Virus record (IMG/VR): IMGVR_UViG_3300001282_000010
Span: 1 to 59,234 of that record
Source of the DNA: a virus
Length of the DNA stretch: 59,234 bases
Strand: one strand, 5' to 3'
Under the pieces are notes generated by a model. The model was not told the DNA's origin. It was given only the letters and a program-made list of their open reading frames with translations, and did not search any database. The translations under genes and the position numbers were made by a program. Of this stretch, positions 27,559 to 36,873 are shown piece after piece (position 1 is the first letter of the stretch; every line of letters starts with the position of its first letter).

Positions 27559-28191
27559 ATGTTAGACAAATTATTTGGAAATTTAGATCGCAAGCTGGCG
27601 TATAAAATTATGGCCTTCCATATTTTTATTATTGCTTTTAGCAATTATATCGTTCAGTTCACATTCAACGTTTTTGGTCATCCTCTGGCCTGGGCAGCGT
27701 TTACATTCCCCTTAGTGGTAGTGGCAACGGATTTGACTGTTCGCATGCTGGGCAAAGAGATGGGTCGAGCAGTAATTGCCCTGGCATTTATTCCTGCTAT
27801 CCTGGTTAGCATGGCTGTGGTATCTCTAGGAGGCGCACCTGATTCAGTTGCAGTCCGTATTGGTCTGGGATCAGGTTGTGCATACTTTATTGCCACAATG
27901 TTGGATGTGTATGTGTTTCAGTATTTTCGTGAACGCTATACCCAGTGGTACATTGCTCCGTTGTTGAGTTCGATTGTGTCAACCATCATTGATACTTACA
28001 CATTCTTTGGTGTGGCGTTTGCTGGTGGTGCCAATGAGTTCATGGCTGCTAACTGGCACATTGTTGCTACCAATCATATTATTACCAAGATCGCAGTGAG
28101 TCTTGCAGTTATCTTGCCAGCATACGGCGTGTTGTTGAGTTTCTTGCAAAAACGAGTACTGCACTTGGATGCTGCAAACTCCGGCAACTGA
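27559..28191 (+). CDS. yhhQ: YhhQ-like queuosine-precursor transporter (VUT family)
   Basis: 210 residues from ATG 27559 (AAAGGAAACACT upstream). About six membrane segments are visible (for example AFHIFIIAFSNYIVQFTF, WAAFTFPLVVVATDLTVRMLG, IATMLDVYVFQYFRERY, LAVILPAYGVLLSFL). FTFPLVVVATDLTVRMLGKEMGR and ATMLDVYVFQYFR are signature-like for the family, whose E. coli member imports preQ0/preQ1. It could let the phage use host or environmental precursor besides its own synthesis. Confidence 0.88.
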   Translation: MLDKLFGNLDRKLAYKIMAFHIFIIAFSNYIVQFTFNVFGHPLAWAAFTFPLVVVATDLTVRMLGKEMGRAVIALAFIPAILVSMAVVSLGGAPDSVAVRIGLGSGCAYFIATMLDVYVFQYFRERYTQWYIAPLLSSIVSTIIDTYTFFGVAFAGGANEFMAANWHIVATNHIITKIAVSLAVILPAYGVLLSFLQKRVLHLDAANSGN

Positions 28192-29026
28192 GATTGCATT
28201 GACTCAACCAGTTGATATCAGTATCCTGCTGCCCACTAGAGGGCGGTCGGATGCTCTCATGAGCAGCATTGAAAGCCTACGCAGTCTTGCGGAAGATTTT
28301 GACACTATCGAAATCTTGTTTGGTGTTGACAACGACGATGTCGTGGGCATGGAGAACATGCTGCACAATGTACTTCCCTGGATTGAAGCTCACAAAATCA
28401 ATCACAAGATAGTTGTTTTTGAACCCTACGGCTACAACAATCTACATCGATATGTAAATGGCCTGGCGGAAAATAGTCAAGGTGCCTGGTTGTTTTTCTG
28501 GAACGACGATGCTGTAATGATCTCCACTGGATGGGACTCACGCATACGCGAGCGTACTGGTGAGTTTCGACTGTTGAGTGTACACACTCACAATGAACAT
28601 CCTTACAGCATTTTTCCTATCCTGCCAAGAAAGTGGTTTGAAATTCTAGGACACATCAGTCAACACAGCAGCAATGATGCGTATGTGAGTCAGATTGCTT
28701 ATTATCTAGACATATTTGAACGCATTGAAGTGTATTGTGATCACAATCGTTACGATATAACTGGAATCAACAATGATGCAACCTATCAACAACGTCGTGT
28801 GATGGAAGGTGATCCTGGCCAGGCTGGGGATCTAAATCATCCTGACATGATCAAATTGCGTGGGCATGACACTGCTGCTCTGGCCACCTGGATGCAAGAT
28901 CACGGTCTGGACCTGACATTTTTTGTTGATGCCTGGGAAGGCCGGCAGGATCCCTGGGTCAAAATGCGAGCCAACGACATCAACAATCAAGTTGATGCCA
29001 CAGCACGAAGAGTAAATACCACATGA
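28169..29026 (+). CDS. GT-A family glycosyltransferase (copy 1)
   Basis: 285 residues, start overlapping yhhQ by 23 bases. ISILLPTRGRSDALMSSIESL is the GT2-like start; FFWNDDAVM (about 110-118) supplies the Asp-rich metal site. The protein is a paralogue of the product at 30945-31787: both have ENSQGAW(L/M)FFWNDDAVM and IFPILPRKW. DNA at 28468-28486 is identical to the copy. It probably adds a sugar to a phage glycan. Confidence 0.82.
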   Translation: MLQTPATEIALTQPVDISILLPTRGRSDALMSSIESLRSLAEDFDTIEILFGVDNDDVVGMENMLHNVLPWIEAHKINHKIVVFEPYGYNNLHRYVNGLAENSQGAWLFFWNDDAVMISTGWDSRIRERTGEFRLLSVHTHNEHPYSIFPILPRKWFEILGHISQHSSNDAYVSQIAYYLDIFERIEVYCDHNRYDITGINNDATYQQRRVMEGDPGQAGDLNHPDMIKLRGHDTAALATWMQDHGLDLTFFVDAWEGRQDPWVKMRANDINNQVDATARRVNTT

Positions 29027-30948
29027 CAAAAAAGAAAATCAGCTTTGTTCAACCCAACTTCCAGCAAGGCCCCAAGGAGTTCAATGCCTACTACTTGCCT
29101 TATTCAGCTGGTGTAATCCTGAGTTATGCACTGGGCAGCGAAAAAGTCAGTGCAGCCTGGGAGTTAGATCACTTGGTATGGCGCAGAGAGCCAATTGAGG
29201 CTCTGGCAGCAAAACTCAGCACCAGTGATGTGGTTGCTTTTTCAACCTATGTATGGAATCACAGATACAACTATCGGTTGGCACAAAGAGTCAAAGCCCT
29301 TAATCCCACGTGTTTGATTGTGTTCGGCGGACCCGAGCCTGCTATTGAAGATCCTGACTTGTTTGCAAAAGAGCCGTTCATGGATCTGGTGATCAAGATG
29401 GAAGGCGAGATGACCTTTCGTCACATTCTAGAAGATCACGGCTCTGATTACACACATATTCCTGGGCTCTTGATCAACTCTCCTGCTGGCTTGGTCGACA
29501 CTGGAGATCCAAAACGTATCAACGATCTAGACGAAGTTCCTAGTCCATATCTAACCGGCATATTTGATCGCATGATGGCCGACAATCCTGATGTTATCTG
29601 GAATGCCACTCTGGAAACAAATCGCGGCTGCCCGTATCAATGCACATTCTGCGACTGGGGCAGTCTTACCTACAACAAGGTCAAGAAGTTTGAACTCGAA
29701 CGTGTGTATGACGAACTGGACTGGATTGGCGAACACTGCGGATTTGTCACAATCACTGATGCCAACTTTGGCATGTTTGTAGAACGTGACAACATGATTG
29801 TGGACAAACTGATTGAAGTTCAGAAGCGTTGGGGCAAACTGGAAAGTTTCTCCATGACCTGGGCCAAGAATCAAAAGAACGAAGTTGTGGACATTGTGAA
29901 AAAACTAATTGATGAATCGCCTAACTTCGGCCAAGGTCTCACAGTCAGTGTACAGAGCATGGACAATGACGTACTAGAGAATATCAAACGTAGAAATCTT
30001 GATCAACACAAGATTGACGAGATCTTTGCCTTGTGTGACAAAAACAATATTCCTGTGTACACAGAACTGATTCTGGGCTTGCCTGGCGAGACTGTGGAAT
30101 CCTGGAAAGAAGCTTTCTGGAAGATCTTCCGAGCAGGCAATCACGGTGGTATCAACATCCTGCAATGTCAGCTGTTGGAAAATGCTGAGATGAACCTGTT
30201 GCAGAAGAAATTATACAAGTTGGAATCGGTGCCGGTGTATGATTACATGAGTGGCAGCTACGGTGATGTTGATCTTAATGAAAGCATTGATGTGGTAGTA
30301 AGCACCAAGACCATACCGCGAGAAACCATGTTGGATACTCTAGTATGGTCAAGTTTTATACAAACTTTTCACATCAATGGACTTTCGACCTACATTGCTA
30401 GATATCTGGCCAAGCATCAAAATATTGATTACAGTAAATTCTACGAAGACCTGTATGCATGGGTACAAAAAGATCCTTGGTTCCAGTTGCAATTTATTGA
30501 GACACGCAGTTACTTTGAGAACTGGATGACCAAGGGTCGTATTGATCATCCCAGAATTGGCAACATCGAAGTGTTTGGCTGGAACCTCATGCACCGCACT
30601 ACCTTGTACATGGTCAAAGACAAAATGATCAACTATGTGTTTGAATCGCTTGACAAATTCCTGGACAACCACTATAATATAGACTCACAAGTGAAACGTC
30701 AACTGTTGCAGTTTCAAAGAAACTATGTGATTGACTACAGAGATCTAAAATCTCTGCCAATCACACAGGCATTTGACTATGACTTCCTGGGATATATTTT
30801 GGACAATACCGAACTAACAAATGCCACTGTTTATCAATTTGCCACCACAGAATCACCTGCCATGAGCGAGGATCGATTTTTAGAGAACATGTACTTTGGT
30901 CGAAAACGCAACTTTGGAAAAACCACTATCACATATGTAACAACATGA
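29023..30948 (+). CDS. B12-binding domain radical SAM protein
   Basis: 641 residues. An N-terminal cobalamin-binding-like domain (FSTYVWNHRYNYRLAQRV...CLIVFGGPEPAIEDPD) precedes a radical SAM core with ETNRGCPYQCTFCDWGS (CxxxCxxC) and downstream LELILGLPGET. Such enzymes do methylations and rearrangements on unreactive carbons. It is bracketed by two paralogous glycosyltransferases with four-base overlaps, so a sugar or glycolipid substrate is likely (inference). Confidence 0.88.
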   Translation: MTKKKISFVQPNFQQGPKEFNAYYLPYSAGVILSYALGSEKVSAAWELDHLVWRREPIEALAAKLSTSDVVAFSTYVWNHRYNYRLAQRVKALNPTCLIVFGGPEPAIEDPDLFAKEPFMDLVIKMEGEMTFRHILEDHGSDYTHIPGLLINSPAGLVDTGDPKRINDLDEVPSPYLTGIFDRMMADNPDVIWNATLETNRGCPYQCTFCDWGSLTYNKVKKFELERVYDELDWIGEHCGFVTITDANFGMFVERDNMIVDKLIEVQKRWGKLESFSMTWAKNQKNEVVDIVKKLIDESPNFGQGLTVSVQSMDNDVLENIKRRNLDQHKIDEIFALCDKNNIPVYTELILGLPGETVESWKEAFWKIFRAGNHGGINILQCQLLENAEMNLLQKKLYKLESVPVYDYMSGSYGDVDLNESIDVVVSTKTIPRETMLDTLVWSSFIQTFHINGLSTYIARYLAKHQNIDYSKFYEDLYAWVQKDPWFQLQFIETRSYFENWMTKGRIDHPRIGNIEVFGWNLMHRTTLYMVKDKMINYVFESLDKFLDNHYNIDSQVKRQLLQFQRNYVIDYRDLKSLPITQAFDYDFLGYILDNTELTNATVYQFATTESPAMSEDRFLENMYFGRKRNFGKTTITYVTT

Positions 30949-31787
30949 GTTTACTTGAACAAAACCCCAACATAGATATCAGTGTACTGTTGCCGGTCCG
31001 CGAACGGCCGGGCCCCATGGAGGATTGTCTACGCACTCTAATTGACACAGCATCGGCACCAGAACGAATTGAAGTATTGATTGCGTTTGACAATGACGAC
31101 ACAGACACCATTGAATATTTTGTTGATGTGATTGCTCCGTATCTGGACAGCAAAAAAGTCACATATACTGCCATGCAATTCAAACGCCTGGGCTATATCA
31201 GACTCAACGAATATCTCAACAAGCTGGCTGAAAATAGTCAAGGTGCCTGGATGTTCTTCTGGAACGATGATGCTGTAATGACCACAACTGGTTGGGATGA
31301 CGTCATACGCTCTCACAATGATCAGTTTGCATTGCTCAGAGCAGAAACCAATCATGAGCATCCATATGCTATATTTCCCATCCTGCCGCGCAAGTGGGTA
31401 GAAATTACTGGACACCTTTCTCCGCATCAAATCAATGATGCATGGACCAGTCAGATTGGATGGATGTTGGATATTGTGGTCACTATACCTGTAATGATTG
31501 AGCATCAACGCTATGATCTAACTGGCAAGAATGGTGATGACGTTTTTAAGAATCGTCCCATGCTGGAGGGCAATCCCAACAACCCCAGAGACTTCAATCA
31601 TGTTACCTGGCGTAAACGTCGTATGCAAGAAGCCATGATGATTGGCAACTATCTAGCACCACTCGGCTACGATCTAACCCACTTTAAGTTAGGCCTAGAG
31701 AACAAAATAGATATCTGGGAAAAAATGGCAGCCCTGGACAAAAAAGGCCTAATGAAACAATGGAAGATACACGAACTTGACCACTGA
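30945..31787 (+). CDS. GT-A family glycosyltransferase (copy 2)
   Basis: 280 residues. ISVLLPVRERPGPMEDCLRTL, then AENSQGAWMFFWNDDAVM with the metal-binding Asp pair, then YAIFPILPRKWVEITGHLS. Clear paralogue of the product at 28169-29026, on the other side of the radical SAM gene. The C terminus is more basic. Probably a sugar transferase of the same glycan pathway. Confidence 0.82.
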   Translation: MSLLEQNPNIDISVLLPVRERPGPMEDCLRTLIDTASAPERIEVLIAFDNDDTDTIEYFVDVIAPYLDSKKVTYTAMQFKRLGYIRLNEYLNKLAENSQGAWMFFWNDDAVMTTTGWDDVIRSHNDQFALLRAETNHEHPYAIFPILPRKWVEITGHLSPHQINDAWTSQIGWMLDIVVTIPVMIEHQRYDLTGKNGDDVFKNRPMLEGNPNNPRDFNHVTWRKRRMQEAMMIGNYLAPLGYDLTHFKLGLENKIDIWEKMAALDKKGLMKQWKIHELDH

Positions 31788-32556
31788 ACTAATAGACAAA
31801 ATCAAACAGTACTGGAATGCACAGCCCTGCAACATCAAGCACAGTTTGGGTGTGCCTGGCACAGAACAGTACTGGAATGAAGTTACTGAGCGTAGATTTT
31901 TTGTAGAACCACATCTGCGTGACTTTGCGGGTTTTCACTCATGGCGTGGCAAACGTGTGTTGGAAATAGGATCTGGTATTGGATCTGACGCTGTGGAATT
32001 TGCACGGCACGGTGCTGACTATGTGGGCATTGATCTTTCTGCAGAATCTGTGGCCATGAGCCGCCAACGATTCGACCTGTTCGGGCTAGCTGGAGAGTTC
32101 CATGTGATGGATGCTGCCGATGGTGCAGCAGTGTCCAGTCTAGGACAGTTTGATCTGGTGTACTCATGTGGTGTATTGCATCACTATCCAGACATGACTG
32201 CGTGTCTAGACAACATTCATAATGCATTGAGGCCCATGGGTGAATTCCGTATGCTGGTGTATGCAAAGAATTCCTGGAAGTATGCCATGATCCAGAAGGG
32301 TCTGGACCAATTTGAAGCACAATCCGATTGTCCGTATGCCAAGGCCTACAGCCGAGAAGAAATTTACGATCTACTACAAGGACAATTTGAGGTCCTAAGG
32401 ATTAGACAAGATCATTGTTTCATGTATAATGTACCCAATTACCGCCAAGGCGAGTACGAACTAGAACCCTGGTTTGCTGCCATGCCCGAAGACATGCGAG
32501 CAGCAGTCAAAGAATACCTGGGATGGCATTTGTTGATTAAAGCACGGAAAATATGA
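31777..32556 (+). CDS. Class I SAM-dependent methyltransferase
   Basis: 259 residues from TTG 31777, overlapping the previous gene by 11 bases; no ATG is available near the start. VLEIGSGIGSDAVEFARHGADYVGIDLS is motif I/II of SAM binding, and FDLVYSCGVLHHYPDMTACLDNIHNALRPMGEFRM the later motifs. Context suggests sugar O-methylation, though a small-molecule role cannot be excluded. Confidence 0.88.
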   Translation: MTTELIDKIKQYWNAQPCNIKHSLGVPGTEQYWNEVTERRFFVEPHLRDFAGFHSWRGKRVLEIGSGIGSDAVEFARHGADYVGIDLSAESVAMSRQRFDLFGLAGEFHVMDAADGAAVSSLGQFDLVYSCGVLHHYPDMTACLDNIHNALRPMGEFRMLVYAKNSWKYAMIQKGLDQFEAQSDCPYAKAYSREEIYDLLQGQFEVLRIRQDHCFMYNVPNYRQGEYELEPWFAAMPEDMRAAVKEYLGWHLLIKARKI

Positions 32557-33410
32557 GCAAATTAAAAATAGCAGAGCTGTTTTACAGCATACAAGGTGAA
32601 GGACGCTACATGGGGGTGCCCAGTGTGTTCTTGAGAACATTTGGATGCAACTTTAAGTGTTCCGGCTTTGGAATGCCGACAGGCAAAGCAAGTCAAGAGG
32701 TTGAAGCAATTGCTGCACGTATCACAGAATTCAAAGATTACACTGAGCTTCCACTTGTCAGCACAGGCTGTGACAGCTACGCCAGCTGGGATCCGCGATT
32801 CAAAGATCTAAGTCCAATGCTTGAAAGCAATGCTATTGTAAATCGCATTATGGAAATACTTCCGCAAAAGCGTTGGGAAGATGAGCATCTGGTTATCACA
32901 GGCGGTGAGCCCTTGTTGGGGTGGCAACGTGCTTATCCTGACTTGCTGTCACATGCTAGCATGAATAAACTCAAAGAGATCACATTTGAGACCAATGGCA
33001 CTCAAAAGCTAACTCCAGAATTTGCTGCGTATCTACATACTTGGGCACATCATCATGATAAAGATTTTTGTAGAGAAATTACATTTAGTGTCAGTGCCAA
33101 ACTCAGTTGCTCTGGTGAATCAAGACATGAAGCTATTCAGCCAGAGATTGTGTGCGAGTACCAAGACGTTGGCAACACATATCTCAAACTGGTAATTGCC
33201 ACAGAGCAAGATGCTGAAGAAGCCCTGGAAACCGTTGACATCTATCGTGCAGCCGGATTTACCGGACATGTTTATCTAATGCCCATTGGTGGTGTAGAAA
33301 GTGTGTATGCTTTGAACAACCGTGCTGTGGCAAACTTTGCCATGAAGAATGGTTTGCGTTATAGTGATCGGCTGCAGGTACCTTTGTTCAAGAACGAATG
33401 GGGCACTTGA
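32553..33410 (+). CDS. queE: 7-carboxy-7-deazaguanine synthase with split radical SAM motif
   Basis: 285 residues. FYSIQGEGRYMGVPSVFLRTFGCNFKC is a typical QueE start, and VITGGEPLL the SAM-binding GGE block. The usual CxxxCxxCDTxxSW motif is interrupted: C32-x3-C36-SG, then about 34 extra residues (39-71), then C73-DSYASW. The third cluster cysteine is probably C73. QueE makes 7-carboxy-7-deazaguanine from carboxytetrahydropterin. QueC, needed to make preQ0, is not seen in this window. Confidence 0.88.
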   Translation: MSKLKIAELFYSIQGEGRYMGVPSVFLRTFGCNFKCSGFGMPTGKASQEVEAIAARITEFKDYTELPLVSTGCDSYASWDPRFKDLSPMLESNAIVNRIMEILPQKRWEDEHLVITGGEPLLGWQRAYPDLLSHASMNKLKEITFETNGTQKLTPEFAAYLHTWAHHHDKDFCREITFSVSAKLSCSGESRHEAIQPEIVCEYQDVGNTYLKLVIATEQDAEEALETVDIYRAAGFTGHVYLMPIGGVESVYALNNRAVANFAMKNGLRYSDRLQVPLFKNEWGT

Positions 33411-33608
33411 TTGGAAACTAAAAAACGAACAGTGGTTAGGATGATTACCTATCGGCTGACAGCCTGGATATTCACTATCTTATGGACATACTTGTTTACT
33501 GGAGACCTTGGTAGTGCTACCGGATTTGCTACAGTATTACATATTCTGTTAAGTGTTGATTATTACATACACGAAAGAATTTGGTTAAAAATAAAGTGGG
33601 GCACTTGA
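33411..33608 (+). CDS. DUF2061-type small membrane protein
   Basis: 65 residues from TTG directly after the queE stop. KRTVVRMITYRLTAWIFTILWTYLFTG...ATVLHILLSVDYYIHERIWLKIKWG shows two membrane helices and the conserved basic start and 'HERxW' end of the DUF2061 family, whose role is unknown. Confidence 0.8.
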   Translation: METKKRTVVRMITYRLTAWIFTILWTYLFTGDLGSATGFATVLHILLSVDYYIHERIWLKIKWGT

Positions 33609-33612
33609 GAGA

Positions 33613-34086
33613 GTGACTGACAAACCAAATATACTAAAAGGACGCGAAAGCTACGATAGTACTAGTACAGGAGCAATCATTCCATTCCTTAACAGGAATG
33701 TTACTCCTTATGCTACCGAAGCTGGAGGTCCTAAATTTGATCTTGTTCCAGTTACTGAACAAAAAGATCTAATGATCAATCATGCCAGGATGTATGCCCA
33801 GCAAGAATATGATCGTATAATGACCCTGGTTCGTGTGCTGGAAGAACAGGCACAGCAGATCAAACGCAGACTGGAAATAACAGATGCAGTGCATGGCGCA
33901 GAGTTTCAGTTCAAATTGGTCATGGGTAAGAGTTACTGGTTGGTGTGGGAAAAGAGATTAGAGAAAATGTTGTTGGTACCCAATGGTCCAACAAATTGGA
34001 GCAGTGGTGCTCCGGAAGATTACGAGTATGTGGCACAGGTAAAATACATGGGCGATCATACTTGGATGGAAATAAAAGAGGATTGA
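33613..34086 (+). CDS. DUF2452-like protein
   Basis: 157 residues from GTG 33613. The central helix YAQQEYDRIMTLVRVLEEQAQQIKRRLEITDAVHGAEFQFKLVMGKSYWLVW followed by APEDYEYVAQVKYMGDHTWMEI fits the DUF2452 pattern (long helix, then small beta part ending 'DHTWE'). Function unknown. Confidence 0.72.
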   Translation: MTDKPNILKGRESYDSTSTGAIIPFLNRNVTPYATEAGGPKFDLVPVTEQKDLMINHARMYAQQEYDRIMTLVRVLEEQAQQIKRRLEITDAVHGAEFQFKLVMGKSYWLVWEKRLEKMLLVPNGPTNWSSGAPEDYEYVAQVKYMGDHTWMEIKED

Positions 34087-34087
34087 T

Positions 34088-34486
34088 ATGGGACTGTTTG
34101 ATAAATTTTTCAAGCCAAAAAAGGCAGCTGAGGCACCGGTGGCACCCGCTCCACCCAAACCCAAGGCACCGGTCAAGAGTGCTAAACAACTGGCAACCGA
34201 AAGCAATGAGCCATATGTGAACATCTTGAGTCTAGACGTGGATCTTGACAATCTGCATCAGGGTGCGTTTGAACTGGACTGGAATGAAATCTTTGTGGCA
34301 CGACTGGTCAAAGCCGGCTACATGATCAAGAAGGACGATACCGACGCTGAGATTGTGGATCGTTGGTTCCAGAATGTGTGTAGACATGTTGTGATGGAAA
34401 CCTGGGAACAGGAAGAAGCCATAAACAAATCAGGCGTGTGGGTACGCAGTACCAGTATTGGTGACGGTCGCTCAGAAGTGAGTTGA
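34088..34486 (+). CDS. Conserved phage protein of unknown function
   Basis: 132 residues. A basic, Ala-Pro-Lys linker (residues 11-33) separates the start GLFDKFFKPKK from a globular part with FELDWNEIFVARLVKAGYMIKKDDTDAEIVDRWFQNVCRHVVMETWEQ. No known motif. Confidence 0.65.
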   Translation: MGLFDKFFKPKKAAEAPVAPAPPKPKAPVKSAKQLATESNEPYVNILSLDVDLDNLHQGAFELDWNEIFVARLVKAGYMIKKDDTDAEIVDRWFQNVCRHVVMETWEQEEAINKSGVWVRSTSIGDGRSEVS

Positions 34487-35176
34487 GTGATGATCACAGA
34501 AGTCTATATCAATGGTGATAGTTATTCTGCAGAACCTATAGGACAAATTTCGTACAGCAGTTTTATTGCTAACATAATAGATATTCCTGTAATAAATCAC
34601 GCAGTGGCAGGATCTTGCAACGATCGCATATTTCGAACAGCCCTTGAATACTGTGCAAATTTAAAACAAAATCAACGCCCGTTGATAATTATTGGATTTA
34701 GTTTTATAACTAGAGAAGAAATTTGGGTTGAGGACATAGCAAAGTATTCAGTCAGAATAAAAGATTATCCTGGATCTCAATTGATTACATCAAACTGGAT
34801 GGATAAGGTTGATGAATCGACTATGCATGCAATTATTGATCAGAATATCAACAAACAGGTAACACATTTTTATACCAAGTTGTTTATGTTTGTTCAGACT
34901 TTGAAGTCTATGGATCTTCCATACTATATTTTTTCAGCAGCCAACAATACAGATTATAGAAATTTAAATTGGAATAGTTTAAAAAATTTGCAGATGTTTC
35001 AAAGACTTAGTCAAGATTCAAACATTGTAAATCTACACGAATTTAACATAGGTAAATGGGCAAAGGACAACCATCTCAACACTACACCAACATATCATCT
35101 CTATGAAGATGGTCATAAAATGTTTGCTGATTATCTATTAAAAAATGTAATCAATGATTCTCTACGTCAACGGTGA
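34487..35176 (+). CDS. SGNH/GDSL-type hydrolase-like protein
   Basis: 229 residues from GTG 34487 (ATG 34490 is equally possible). EVYINGDSYSAE supplies the N-terminal GDS block with the nucleophile Ser, and YHLYEDGHKMFADYLL the C-terminal D-x-H block of SGNH esterases. It is AT-richer than its neighbours. It may remove or add acyl groups on glycans. Paralogue-like genes are at 35154 and 56064. Confidence 0.7.
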   Translation: MMITEVYINGDSYSAEPIGQISYSSFIANIIDIPVINHAVAGSCNDRIFRTALEYCANLKQNQRPLIIIGFSFITREEIWVEDIAKYSVRIKDYPGSQLITSNWMDKVDESTMHAIIDQNINKQVTHFYTKLFMFVQTLKSMDLPYYIFSAANNTDYRNLNWNSLKNLQMFQRLSQDSNIVNLHEFNIGKWAKDNHLNTTPTYHLYEDGHKMFADYLLKNVINDSLRQR

Positions 35177-35882
35177 CAGCCATGCTGCTGCCGCTGAAGC
35201 AGCAGTCCCACATGCCTGGGCACAGGATGACAGCATGTACTGGGGTCTAGGGCAACAGCCGCATCCTGACAACGAACGTGCGAGCTTTGGCTGCGAATTG
35301 GCCAATTGGTTACGGGCAATACTGTATCTTGATGCACAAGCAGGTGGATCCAACTCACGCATCATGCGAACCACCCGAGACTGGATCAAACAAAACAAAC
35401 AAGACGTATCAGACCTGTTTGTGCTGATTCAATGGAGCACCTGGGAACGCGAAGAATGGTGGCATGACCACACCTGGTGGCAGGTCAACGCCAGCGGTAT
35501 AGATCAAGTGCCTGAACAATTACAAGATCAATATCGACAATTTGTGACTGACATAGACTGGGCCAAGTGCAGTAAACAGGCACACGAAGACATTTGGCAA
35601 TTTCATTGTGAACTTGAACAGCAAGGTGTACGGCATTTGATGTTCAACGGTAACAGTCATTTTGGCAATATCACACAGCAACAGGACTGGAAAGCCACTT
35701 ACATGAGTCCGTACAGTGCTGATCAAACCTATGACTCGGTACTCAGACGTCGAGGATTTTGCACAGTAAGTGCAGATAGTTGGCATTTTGGGCAAGATGC
35801 CCATTGCTTTTGGGCGGAACATGTGTTACAATACATTAAAGATAACCAACTACTGAGTCCTAATGAAATACCTTCTTATTGA
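35154..35882 (+). CDS. SGNH-type hydrolase-like protein
   Basis: 242 residues, overlapping its neighbours by 23 and 20 bases. ILYVNGDSHAAA has the GDS nucleophile block; FGQDAHCFWAEHVL near the end has the D-x-H block. Between them are many Trp/His residues (STWEREEWWHDHTWWQ). Substrate unknown; glycan deacylation is plausible by context. Confidence 0.7.
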   Translation: MILYVNGDSHAAAAEAAVPHAWAQDDSMYWGLGQQPHPDNERASFGCELANWLRAILYLDAQAGGSNSRIMRTTRDWIKQNKQDVSDLFVLIQWSTWEREEWWHDHTWWQVNASGIDQVPEQLQDQYRQFVTDIDWAKCSKQAHEDIWQFHCELEQQGVRHLMFNGNSHFGNITQQQDWKATYMSPYSADQTYDSVLRRRGFCTVSADSWHFGQDAHCFWAEHVLQYIKDNQLLSPNEIPSY

Positions 35883-36873
35883 CACAAGCAACATGTTCTT
35901 TCGAGCACGGCATCAGGCACACCGTGCTGCGGACTCCTGGACCAAACTAGGCTTTGCACTATATCTAACCTTGATGAGTGCCAACAAGGTTGTGCGGCGA
36001 TTCCAAGCAGATCATGTGATTTTCTGTCTCGAAGGTCGCAGCTGGCGCAAAGATCACTACAAGCCCTACAAGGCCAATCGTGCTGTGGCTCGTGCGGCCA
36101 TGAATGATGAACAGGCCGAAGAAGACAAGCTGTTCTGGGAAACCTATGATGAGCTGACTAAATATCTCAGCAACAAGACCAATTGCAGTGTGATTCGTGA
36201 GCCCCAGGCCGAAGCGGATGACATCATTGCACGATGGATAGCCCTACACCCCCAAGACGAACACATAGTTGTCAGCTCAGACACAGATTTTGTGCAGCTG
36301 ATCGCACCCAATGTCAAACAGTATAACGGTATCACTGATGAGCTGATCACACTAGATGGAATCTTTGATGTCAAGGGTCAACTGATCAAGGACAAAAAGA
36401 CCAAGCTGCCCAAGACTGTGCCTGATCCTGCCTGGTTGTTGTTTGAAAAGTGCATGCGTGGCGATACCAGTGACAATGTGTTCTCAGCATATCCTGGTGT
36501 GCGGACCAAGGGCACCAAGAACAAGGTTGGACTGGAAGAAGCATTTGGCGACATGGGCAAAAAAGGCTATGCCTGGAACAATCTCATGTTGCAACGTTGG
36601 ATTGACCACAATGGTGAGGAACACAGAGTCTTGGATGATTATGAACGCAACCGTGCCCTAATTGATCTCACAGCACAGCCACAAGAGATCAAGGATCTGG
36701 TGGATGCTGCCATACGTGCTCAAGTGAGTCACAAGGATGTGGGACAAGTGGGCAGTCACTTTTTGAGATTCTGTGGCAAGTATGAATTGGTCAAGTGCAG
36801 CGACTCAGCAGACAGCTTTGGACGCTGGTTGAATGAAACCTACAAAGGAGTATTGAATGAACATAGTAGCTAA
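35863..36873 (+). CDS. rnh: 5'-3' exonuclease/flap nuclease (T4 rnh family)
   Basis: 336 residues. FEN-type metal-site motifs are in order: LLIDTSNMFFRARH (D7), FCLEGRSWRKDHYKPYKANR, EADDIIARW (E117, D119, D120), SSDTDFVQLI (D139, D141) and CMRGDTSDNV. T4 Rnh (305 residues) removes RNA primers on the lagging strand. Length and motifs fit. Confidence 0.92.
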   Translation: MKYLLIDTSNMFFRARHQAHRAADSWTKLGFALYLTLMSANKVVRRFQADHVIFCLEGRSWRKDHYKPYKANRAVARAAMNDEQAEEDKLFWETYDELTKYLSNKTNCSVIREPQAEADDIIARWIALHPQDEHIVVSSDTDFVQLIAPNVKQYNGITDELITLDGIFDVKGQLIKDKKTKLPKTVPDPAWLLFEKCMRGDTSDNVFSAYPGVRTKGTKNKVGLEEAFGDMGKKGYAWNNLMLQRWIDHNGEEHRVLDDYERNRALIDLTAQPQEIKDLVDAAIRAQVSHKDVGQVGSHFLRFCGKYELVKCSDSADSFGRWLNETYKGVLNEHSS

